12,293 nt of DNA from Woeseiaceae bacterium. GTDB lineage: Bacteria; Pseudomonadota; Gammaproteobacteria; Steroidobacterales; Woeseiaceae. The notes beneath the pieces were generated by a model that saw nothing but the letters and a program-made list of their open reading frames with translations, had not been told where the DNA came from and searched no databases. Shown in pieces: positions 1 through 6,548 of this stretch (within the stretch, counting starts at the first letter, position 1; the number at the start of each line of letters is the position of its first letter). Location of the stretch: NCBI GenBank assembly GCA_013138675.1, contig WTCH01000314.1:1-12293 (forward strand), given 5' to 3'. Made by a program: the position numbers and the translations under genes.

Positions 1-324
1 CGTGTTCGGACCCACCCAAATTAGGTTGTGATTTTCAAACACCGCGCGCCACTGATCCGGCATGCCGCCATAGCCATTCGGATCGAGGAAAACAAAAACT
101 CCGGGTGGCCGCGCTGCGGTGTAGGTCTCCGGCACATACATCTGCCACTTGAGCCGCTGGTCGGCCGGAATAGTGTCGTCGAGTGCCTGTGCCAGTTGCT
201 CGCCGACGGCTTCCGAAGGCGTATGCGTCATACGAAACATGCCGGTCAGCTGCTCCTGGGCAACAGCAGGTGTCGCAGCAGTGCATGTGAAGATCAGCGC
301 CGCCAATAAAATGATCTTGTTCAT
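1..324 (-). CDS. Secreted alpha/beta-hydrolase-like protein, N-terminal part (cut by window edge)
   Basis: The minus-strand frame is open from an ATG at 324 to the window edge, giving 108 residues of an incomplete protein. A strong ribosome binding site (AAGGAGG, 336-330) lies 5 bases before the ATG and fixes the start. Residues 1-22 form a classic signal peptide (Asn-Lys, then a hydrophobic core, then AVA before QEQ), so the product is exported. Residues 58-108 (Leu-Lys-Trp, then YVPETY, PPGVFVFLDP and a Gly-rich turn) resemble the start of an alpha/beta-hydrolase fold, as in secreted esterases or PHB-depolymerase-like proteins, where YVPxxY leads into the first core strand and oxyanion region. 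The nucleophile elbow and catalytic His would lie outside the window, so activity cannot be confirmed. The gene is divergent from the dipeptidase gene. The family call is moderate; the reading frame and signal peptide are firm. Confidence 0.75.
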   Translation of the reverse strand, partial: MNKIILLAALIFTCTAATPAVAQEQLTGMFRMTHTPSEAVGEQLAQALDDTIPADQRLKWQMYVPETYTAARPPGVFVFLDPNGYGGMPDQWRAVFENHNLIWVGPNT

Positions 325-401
325 GCGAGCCTCCTTAAACGCAATATAGCACCTCGCTACAGAGCTATAATTCGATATCGGCCAACAACAGGGCATCAAC
401 A
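325..401. promoter_or_regulatory. Divergent promoter region between hydrolase-like gene and dipeptidase gene
   Basis: This 77-base AT-richer gap separates two divergent genes. On the plus strand there is a perfect TATAAT at 366-371, about 30 bases before the dipeptidase ATG, but no convincing -35 box at 16-18 bases. On the minus strand, TATATT at 348-343 is preceded by TG one base upstream, an extended -10 arrangement. It would start transcription almost at the Shine-Dalgarno sequence, leaving a leader of about 12 bases. Both are consensus matches only. Confidence 0.35.
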
Positions 402-1496
402 ATGAAAACGTCGCCATTCTTGTACCTCGGGTTCGCGGCGGCCGCGCTCGTCGGTTGCAATCAGGAATCCCCACCCGAAGACACGTCGGACACAACGCCT
501 GACCCGCGAGTTGCTGCGATACATGAGACGACCGTGTTCGTGGATATGCACGCACATCCCAGCCGCTTCCACCGCGAGAATGTCGAGTCGATTTCCGCCG
601 AAGAAATCGAGGTGTATCGCAAGAGCTATATGGATGTCGCCGTCGCGAATATCAGTAGTGATATGGCCTACGACGGCGAATACACGAATCGCGATGGCTC
701 GGTGGTCGGGGACGGCAAGTACAAGCCGGCGCCAGGCGAGGTGTATGCGCTGGCGGCTGATCGACTCGCACGAGCAATGAAGACGGTCGAACTTGGCTAT
801 GCCGTTCATGCCGATAGCCCGGCTGTGGTCCTCGAAGCACGCAAGCGCGGAGAAGTCGCTGTCCTGCCAGCTCTTGAAGGGGCTGACGCACTCGAAGGCG
901 ACATTGAGAATCTGTACCGAATGTATGACAACGGATTGCGGCTTATCCAGCTCGTCCATTTCCGCAACAACGAACTTGGACACATGCAAACCTGGCCTTA
1001 TTCCCCCGGCGGTCTGACCGAGTTCGGACGCGAAGTCGTGCAAGAGGCGAATCGCCTGGGACTGATCATCGACATGGCGCATTCGAATCACCAAACGATG
1101 ATGGACATACTCGAGTTGTCCGAGCACCCGGTACTGTTCAGCCACGGTGGGGTCCGGAAATTCACTGACCATGATCGCGCCGTGAACGATGACGAGATCC
1201 GCGCCATCGCGGCAAATGGGGGTGTCATCGGTATCTGGCCACACGGCCGGCACCTATCGGACGTGGCTGAAATGGTCGACTACATCGAGCACGTCATCAA
1301 CGTAGGTGGTATCGATCATGTCGGTATCGGCTCTGATCTCCGGGGAATTTCGCGATACGTGGTCGGTTTTGATGAAGATGCCAAGTTTCACGCTATCGCG
1401 GCGGAGCTCCTGAATCGCGAGTACAGCGCCGCAGATGTCGGCAAGGTGATGGGCGGCAACTTCTTCCGCGTCTGGGAGGCGGTTAATGGGATATAA
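402..1496 (+). CDS. Membrane dipeptidase (peptidase family M19), lipoprotein
   Basis: This 364-residue protein matches the renal-dipeptidase family (M19), zinc enzymes that cleave dipeptides. Residues 1-19 are a lipoprotein signal ending in the lipobox LVGC with Cys19, so the mature enzyme should be lipid-anchored in the envelope, facing the periplasm. The family metal-ligand blocks appear in order: DMHAH (His50, His52), PALEGAD (Glu159), DMAHSN (His227) and FSHGG (His248), then GIGSDLRG with Asp312. The first block is HxH, where the textbook family motif is HxD. The C-terminal GGNFFRVW is also typical of the family. The ribosome binding site is weak. The stop overlaps the next gene by 11 bases, so the two are probably co-translated. 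Substrate could be cell-wall or nutrient dipeptides, D-amino-acid dipeptides or another amide; the sequence does not decide. Confidence 0.9.
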   Translation: MKTSPFLYLGFAAAALVGCNQESPPEDTSDTTPDPRVAAIHETTVFVDMHAHPSRFHRENVESISAEEIEVYRKSYMDVAVANISSDMAYDGEYTNRDGSVVGDGKYKPAPGEVYALAADRLARAMKTVELGYAVHADSPAVVLEARKRGEVAVLPALEGADALEGDIENLYRMYDNGLRLIQLVHFRNNELGHMQTWPYSPGGLTEFGREVVQEANRLGLIIDMAHSNHQTMMDILELSEHPVLFSHGGVRKFTDHDRAVNDDEIRAIAANGGVIGIWPHGRHLSDVAEMVDYIEHVINVGGIDHVGIGSDLRGISRYVVGFDEDAKFHAIAAELLNREYSAADVGKVMGGNFFRVWEAVNGI

Positions 1497-2598
1497 GCAC
1501 TACGAGCCGGTTGATCCACGTGACGCATTCACCGTGGTGGCACGGGATGACCTCGAGAGTGTCCAGTCTATTGCGGGGTCGCAGGCAGCCCTGCTGCTTG
1601 CTATTCGGTCGGGTGTTCTTGGTGACACCGCGACTGTTGAGGAACTGAAGGAGTTTCCACTACCTGACGTCTCGGCACTCAAGCGCTCCCGGCATCTGAA
1701 AGTGGCTGATGCTTGCCAATACCTCGGCGCCAGCGAGCGAGAATTAAGTCAGGATAAAGAGCCCGCGCTGGAGAAGGAGATGACGCGGCTTATTCGCGAG
1801 ATCTATGAAAAGCCCTGCCTGGAGGCAGCAGCGGCACTCTTTGAGGCCGCCATGCACAGCCCGCATCCACTCGTCGCCGTAGCGGGCGCGGCGGGCGCAC
1901 GCGAAACGACCCGTTTGCGTCCGAAAATTCGCCGCACACTGGAAGAGGCGTACGAGAGTGAGGACCGCCTTACGTCGCGCCTCGCCGTTGCAGCCATGAG
2001 TCAGATCGGCCCGATGGAAGCCATTCCAAGAGGGCAGGTCGTTGCCCAACCCAGGTCTCGTAAGCGGCGCCGCAAATCCGACACAGCTGTCGTCACGCAC
2101 GGCACGTGGGCAGCGGATGGCTCCTGGTACCAACCAGGCGGAGACTTTTACGAGGCGCTGAAGTCAAAGCGGCCTGACCTGCATGTACACGATGAGAGCT
2201 TCCGATGGACCGGGGCTTACTCGAAGAAAGCACGCCGCGCCGACGCGGCGCTGTTGCAACAATGGATACCTGACCAGGGGCTCAGCGTGCCCGACTTCTT
2301 CGCGCACAGCCACGGAGGCACGGTCGCGCACCTGGCAACGAAGCGCGGTGTGGCGTTCGACAAGCTCGTGCTGTTGAGTTGGCCGGTGCACAAACGGTGG
2401 TATCCCGATTTCTCGAAGGTCAGCCGCATCGTCGATATCCGCGTGCACCTGGACCTGGTCATCATGCTTGACGGCGGGCGACAACGATTCAAATCGAGGA
2501 ATCCCAAGATAAAGAGGCACAGAAACGGCTGGTTTAACCACAGCGCGACCCACGACCCGGAGTATTGGGACGACAATAACCTCTGGGACAAGGTGTGA
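1486..2598 (+). CDS. Alpha/beta hydrolase with helical HEAT-like N-terminal region
   Basis: A 370-residue protein with no signal peptide or membrane segment, so probably cytoplasmic. Residues ~20-180 are helix-rich and Ala-rich, with HEAT-like helical pairs most visible at 110-178. A basic linker (RSRKRRRKS, 190-198) follows. The C-terminal part is an alpha/beta-hydrolase: HGTW at 205-208 as the likely oxyanion motif, and AHSHGG at 273-278 with Ser275 in the nucleophile elbow, a GxSxG variant with Ala in the first position. Candidate acid and base residues are Asp322 or Asp329 and His352 or His356; which are catalytic is my guess. The start is supported by GGGAGG at 1474-1479, six bases before the ATG and inside the dipeptidase gene. 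It overlaps the dipeptidase by 11 bases and the next gene by 4. An esterase or lipase activity is likely; the substrate is unknown. Confidence 0.8.
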   Translation: MGYKHYEPVDPRDAFTVVARDDLESVQSIAGSQAALLLAIRSGVLGDTATVEELKEFPLPDVSALKRSRHLKVADACQYLGASERELSQDKEPALEKEMTRLIREIYEKPCLEAAAALFEAAMHSPHPLVAVAGAAGARETTRLRPKIRRTLEEAYESEDRLTSRLAVAAMSQIGPMEAIPRGQVVAQPRSRKRRRKSDTAVVTHGTWAADGSWYQPGGDFYEALKSKRPDLHVHDESFRWTGAYSKKARRADAALLQQWIPDQGLSVPDFFAHSHGGTVAHLATKRGVAFDKLVLLSWPVHKRWYPDFSKVSRIVDIRVHLDLVIMLDGGRQRFKSRNPKIKRHRNGWFNHSATHDPEYWDDNNLWDKV

Positions 2599-2939
2599 CG
2601 CCAGCACGTGTGCTTGCCGCAGGTCTAATGTGGCGCCTGTTCGGAACACGCCGGAGTGCGGAAACGCTGTTCGACGCAATGTCGGGAGAGAGCGAGCAGA
2701 ATCGTATGCTCGCCGGGATTTCCCTGGTCAAAGGCGGCCGGCGGTCCTTCGATTTCATTGAGCAGAAGGTTGAGGCAGGTGATGCGACACCGCCTGTCAT
2801 ACGGCTACTGTCGGATATCGACGCAAGCGCCGCCCGCGATGTCTTGAATCGCGTTGCTGATAGTCAGAGCGAGTTGGCCGAAACGGCCAGGCAATGCATC
2901 GATACCCTTGATCGAATCGAGGCCTTCGATAAGGAATGA
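2595..2939 (+). CDS. Small HEAT-like repeat protein coupled to the hydrolase
   Basis: A 114-residue helical protein. Residues ~20-110 read as successive amphipathic helix pairs about 30 residues apart (ETLFDAM, RMLAGISLVKGG, PPVIRLLSDI, ARDVLNRVAD, ETARQCIDTLDRI), the pattern of HEAT/Armadillo-type scaffolds. There are no catalytic motifs, signal peptide or clear membrane span. The chosen GTG start overlaps the TGA of the hydrolase gene (GTGA, 4 bases), which suggests re-initiation by the same ribosome. There is no good Shine-Dalgarno at normal spacing for it. An ATG at 2628 preceded by AGG is the alternative start and would give 103 residues. Because the upstream hydrolase also carries a HEAT-like region, I infer that the two proteins interact. 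No specific function is recognised. Confidence 0.75.
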   Translation: MTPARVLAAGLMWRLFGTRRSAETLFDAMSGESEQNRMLAGISLVKGGRRSFDFIEQKVEAGDATPPVIRLLSDIDASAARDVLNRVADSQSELAETARQCIDTLDRIEAFDKE

Positions 2940-2940
2940 C

Positions 2941-3705
2941 TCAGGGGTAGAACTTCCGCCCGTAGGACCCGGAAAAAAAGCGCGCGATCAGGTGAATCCA
3001 GCGATTCTTCGGATTCTTCCAGCGTTCGGCAACCGCGATTTTGACATCGCTCTCACGCTTCGCAAGGACGCTTTCGTTAGCAGGTGGAAACAGGTGCTGA
3101 TTGCTCCAGTCGATATGTACCCGATCCGCTGCGAGAAACAGGGATTCCGGTATCGGTATGTCAGCCCACTCCGAGATGGCAGAGATGGTATCGACCGGGC
3201 TCGTCGCCAGGTCTTCGTAGCGTACCGCCATGAAGTGATCACCAAGCCCGGGTTCCCAGTCTTCGAGAGTCTTTTGCCGCTTGAGCCAGTCGCGCGCATT
3301 CTTGACGGTCGCCGAAAAGCTCTTCTTGCGCTTGTACCAGCTGCATGCCACGGCGCGAGGATCACGGATCAGGTTCAGGACATATAAATCCACATTCGGA
3401 AGTTCACCAAATGCTGCCGCGTATCCGGGAGCCTTGGAGGTGTCGATAAAGGTCGATGCGTGGGTCACCGCGGCCAGCGAGTCGAGCACAGCTCCCATAT
3501 CCCCTGGCAGCGCTACCCCGCTGTACACAGAACAGTCCTGCAATTTTTCTGTGCAACTACAGGGTGCATTGTCCTCATATGCACCGTTCAGGTGGCGCAT
3601 CTGGCCGAGATTGAAGACCGAAGTGTCCTGCGACAGGAGCAAAGACAGCAGCGTGCTACCGGAGCGGCCCGAACCACAGATTGCGATGACCTTGAGCTTG
3701 TCCAT
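2941..3705 (-). CDS. PAPS-dependent sulfotransferase
   Basis: A 254-residue cytoplasmic sulfotransferase of the P-loop-like family, which moves sulfate from PAPS to a hydroxyl or amine. The 5'-phosphosulfate loop is GSGRSGSTLL at residues 11-20, directly after the first strand. The 3'-phosphate site is LIRDPRAVACSW at 112-123 (Arg114, Ser122). DTSKAPGYA at 88-96 and VRYEDL at 161-166 also fit the family, as does the Cys cluster (CSC at 49-51, Cys58) seen in many bacterial members. The start is uncertain. ATG 3705 puts the PAPS loop at the usual distance but has no ribosome binding site. A TTG at 3726 would add seven residues, and the frame stays open for a further 24 codons without an ATG or GTG. 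Its stop is one base from the HEAT gene's stop, and it is divergent from the adenylation fusion. The acceptor is unknown. Confidence 0.88.
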   Translation of the reverse strand: MDKLKVIAICGSGRSGSTLLSLLLSQDTSVFNLGQMRHLNGAYEDNAPCSCTEKLQDCSVYSGVALPGDMGAVLDSLAAVTHASTFIDTSKAPGYAAAFGELPNVDLYVLNLIRDPRAVACSWYKRKKSFSATVKNARDWLKRQKTLEDWEPGLGDHFMAVRYEDLATSPVDTISAISEWADIPIPESLFLAADRVHIDWSNQHLFPPANESVLAKRESDVKIAVAERWKNPKNRWIHLIARFFSGSYGRKFYP

Positions 3706-3834
3706 ATACTGCGTAGGGTCGCACAAAGAGCCAAATAATTCCTCGATGCCAGCCGCGCCAATTTTCTTGATTTGCTCCGAACGCTCTGACGTTGTTCTTT
3801 ACACCGTTGTGCCCGCCACCATGGGACGACTGAG
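3706..3834. promoter_or_regulatory. Divergent intergenic region between sulfotransferase and adenylation fusion
   Basis: This 129-base gap must hold the promoters of both divergent genes if they are transcribed separately. I found no sigma70 pair good enough to place on either strand and no clear operator palindrome. Both flanking reading frames extend into the gap without a canonical ATG, so both gene starts need experimental checking. Confidence 0.3.
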
Positions 3835-6531
3835 TTGAGCGCGTACCAGGCCGGCAGTCGGATTCTTGAAATCGCACGTGATCATCCTGCCCGCATTGCA
3901 CTGATCATCGACGGTGAGTCGTGGACCTACAGCGAGCTGGTTGCTGCAGCACTCTCTGTTGCCGGGCATTTTTCGACGGTCTTTGACGATGAACCCCAAC
4001 CAATCACGGCGGTGATGGCGCAACGCCATGTCTCTTCCTACATCGGTATTCTGGCAGCACGATTTTCGGGACACGCGTATGTGCCTCTCAACGTTAATCA
4101 CCCGTGCCAGCGCAACGCGACAATTCTGAAGAGCTCCGGCGCGCAGCGCGTCGTGTGCGGAGAGTATGCCGCAGCATCGTTGCGGGAGATTACCTCGGCT
4201 GCCGGCCTGTCTGAAGACGCACTATCGGTCATTGGATGCGGTGAACGCAAAGCCGACCATGACGTTGATTCGAGCGCGCAGGCGTCTAAACGGCAGCAGT
4301 CCGTCAGCGATCTCGCGTACATCCTGTTTACGTCGGGTAGCACGGGCAATCCGAAAGGTGTGCCAATTCAAAACGCGCAGCTGGAGGCATACCTGAAGGT
4401 GGTCGGAAGCATGGTCGATGTGCAGCCGGACGATCGTTTTTCACAGACCTTCGAGCTGACTTTCGATTTGTCAGTGCACGACCTTTTCCTGTGCTGGGAA
4501 AACGGTGCGACGCTGGTGGTGGCGTCGGAAAAGGAACTGCGCATGCCGTCGGCGTATATCCGCGATCACGCCATTACCTGCTGGTTCTCGGTGCCGTCGC
4601 TGGCATACCAGGTTCGCCTGCAGGAAGACCTCATTCCCGGTGCATTTCCGCGCTTGCGATCGAGCCTGTTTTGCGGCGAAGCGCTGCCTACGGTCGTAGC
4701 GACCGAATGGGCGCAGGCCGCGCCGAACTCCGTCGTTGAAAACTGGTACGGGCCGACCGAGGCGACGATCGCCTGCTCCAGGTTCATCCTGACCGGTGAG
4801 TTCATTGCGGACGACACAGTGCCGATCGGGAAGGCGTTTGACGACATGCAGTTGCTGGTTCTCGATCCCGAGCAAAGACCGATGCCGGATGGCGAGCCAG
4901 GCGAGCTGTTTCTGTCCGGGGCACAAGTTGCGACCGGGTATCTCAATGACCCGGAAAAGACGGCCGCCAGCTTCATGAAATTGCCGGACGGCAAACAGGC
5001 GTATCGAACCGGCGACAGGGCAGTGGTTGACGATGTTGGCGACGTGCGATTCCTGGGTCGCGTCGACAACCAGGTGAAAGTTCGTGGATTTCGCATTGAG
5101 CTTGGCGAAATCGAGGCGGCACTGAGAACGGCGTCGTCAGGGCTAAATGCGGTCGCACTTGCGTGGCCGGGTGGAGCCGAGATCGCGACGTCGATTGTTG
5201 CAGCACTCGAGACCGGTGATGCGGACACGTCAGCCATACAGCAACAGATCAGCTCGACGTTGCCGGACTACATGTTGCCGGCGATGATCTTCTGTGTGCC
5301 TGAGTTTCCGAAGAACGCGAGCGGCAAGGTCGACCGACGCGGGCTCGGCGAGCTACTGGTCGAAAAAACACGACTTGAGAGCGAGGCAGATACGTCCGGA
5401 ATGCCCGACGAAGCCGCGTTCCTGTTGAAGTCGATCCTGGCGCACGCACCGTTGCTCAGCCGCAAGAACATCATGTCAGCGAAGAATCTGTTCGACGCGG
5501 GCATGGATTCAATCGCGTTCATTAGCTTCACCACGGATATTGAGCACCAGTTCGGCATGTCGCTGGACCAGGACACCGTTATTCAGCTGTCCGAGATGTC
5601 CTTCGACGACATTGTCAGGGAAGCACGCGGTGAGACGAACAAGCTTTCACCTGGGCAGGCCGATGAGCCGGAGTTGAGCTTGTTCGACCGCCTGCGAGGG
5701 CTGCTTGGCATTCCCCGCATCATCAAGAAGCCTCGCGCCAATCGTGCCTTGCAGTTTATCGAGCGTTTCCCGGCCTATTTAAGGGAGCATGGTGCGCCTG
5801 ATGTGCTCGCCGTAGGCTCATCAGGCACGTTTCGCGCCATCTGCCCAGCCGAGTTTGAGCCTGCAGTTGCGCTCAATGCCGGTTTCCCGGCGGTCAATGC
5901 TGCAGGCATGCGCATGATGTGCGAATTTATTCGGGAGCAGTGTGAGGCCGCGGGTGTACGAGTGCCTGTCGTCGTCTATGAGTTCGATCCAATGCACATC
6001 AGTACGACGCCGCCCAGTGGCGACATCAATCTCGGCCCGGATTTTTTTGAGGGCAATGTCATTTCGTTGCGTGGCAAGAACACGAGCCTCGAGTTTCAGT
6101 GGCTCGCGGATACACGCGGTGCCTGGAATGCGCCAGACGAGGCGCGCCAGAAGGAGCGCAAGCCCAACTGGGTGCGTGAGCGGGATCGGGTTATTGCGGG
6201 CGCATATCTTGGTGATATCGAATTCGATGAAAAGGCCGTGGACCACTGGTACACCGGTGCAAGGGCTTTGCAGGAAATTTCTGACCGGATGGTTTGCTTT
6301 TTGCACCCCGCAGACCGAACAATGACCGATGAAATCAAAGACAGCTGTGGCAGTGACAGGCTAGTAGCGTTCACAAGCGGCATCGGCGAACAATTAGGCA
6401 TTGACGTACTGTCGTGGGAGACATTCGATCTCGAGCCGACCGACTTTCTTGATATCAATCATATGAATGCGCGTGGCGGTCGAGAAAAGCTGAGTCGCCA
6501 GCTCGCAAAATTGGTTCTTTCGTGCGACTAG
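3835..6531 (+). CDS. Fusion of amino-acid adenylation domain, carrier domain and SGNH hydrolase/acyltransferase domain
   Basis: Three domains in 898 residues. The adenylation domain (~1-505) has A3 LFTSGSTGNPKG (164-175), A4 FDLSVHDLF (Asp211, expected to hold the amino group), A5 WYGPTEAT (304-311), A7 YRTGD (390-394), A8 GRVDNQVKVRGFR and A10 NASGKVDR (Lys498). FDLSV, FSVPS and LFCGEALP make it more DltA-like than a typical NRPS module. The carrier domain (~525-600) carries LFDAGMDSI with Ser559 for phosphopantetheine. The C-terminal domain (~655-898) looks SGNH/DltD-like: AVGSSGTFRAI (Ser662 or Ser663) and DINHMN with the Asp873/His876 pair. No condensation domain, classical thioesterase or membrane segment is visible. 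The TTG start is chosen because the first in-frame ATG is codon 61, inside the adenylation domain; GGGA lies 8 bases upstream. Probable role: activate an amino or related acid, load it, and transfer or release it. The substrate is unknown. Confidence 0.88.
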   Translation: MSAYQAGSRILEIARDHPARIALIIDGESWTYSELVAAALSVAGHFSTVFDDEPQPITAVMAQRHVSSYIGILAARFSGHAYVPLNVNHPCQRNATILKSSGAQRVVCGEYAAASLREITSAAGLSEDALSVIGCGERKADHDVDSSAQASKRQQSVSDLAYILFTSGSTGNPKGVPIQNAQLEAYLKVVGSMVDVQPDDRFSQTFELTFDLSVHDLFLCWENGATLVVASEKELRMPSAYIRDHAITCWFSVPSLAYQVRLQEDLIPGAFPRLRSSLFCGEALPTVVATEWAQAAPNSVVENWYGPTEATIACSRFILTGEFIADDTVPIGKAFDDMQLLVLDPEQRPMPDGEPGELFLSGAQVATGYLNDPEKTAASFMKLPDGKQAYRTGDRAVVDDVGDVRFLGRVDNQVKVRGFRIELGEIEAALRTASSGLNAVALAWPGGAEIATSIVAALETGDADTSAIQQQISSTLPDYMLPAMIFCVPEFPKNASGKVDRRGLGELLVEKTRLESEADTSGMPDEAAFLLKSILAHAPLLSRKNIMSAKNLFDAGMDSIAFISFTTDIEHQFGMSLDQDTVIQLSEMSFDDIVREARGETNKLSPGQADEPELSLFDRLRGLLGIPRIIKKPRANRALQFIERFPAYLREHGAPDVLAVGSSGTFRAICPAEFEPAVALNAGFPAVNAAGMRMMCEFIREQCEAAGVRVPVVVYEFDPMHISTTPPSGDINLGPDFFEGNVISLRGKNTSLEFQWLADTRGAWNAPDEARQKERKPNWVRERDRVIAGAYLGDIEFDEKAVDHWYTGARALQEISDRMVCFLHPADRTMTDEIKDSCGSDRLVAFTSGIGEQLGIDVLSWETFDLEPTDFLDINHMNARGGREKLSRQLAKLVLSCD

Positions 6532-6548
6532 TGGGGGGCACATAGCGG

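Noticed and set aside
396..1253. Long minus-strand open frame opposite the dipeptidase gene
   Set aside because: It is a shadow of the strongly supported M19 gene; its translation shows no family motif and it has no ribosome binding site.
2973..2979. Run of seven A (T on the coding strand) near the end of the sulfotransferase gene, considered as a terminator T-tract
   Set aside because: No stem precedes it on the minus strand, and the codons simply encode a Phe-Phe pair; slippage is possible but unsupported.
3281..3838. Plus-strand 185-codon frame ending TTGA at the adenylation gene start, which would look like translational coupling
   Set aside because: Most of it lies antisense to the sulfotransferase and its product has no recognisable domain; the TTGA overlap is probably chance.
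3835..6531. Calling this gene a standard NRPS module
   Set aside because: There is no condensation domain and no GxSxG thioesterase; the C-terminal motifs fit SGNH better.
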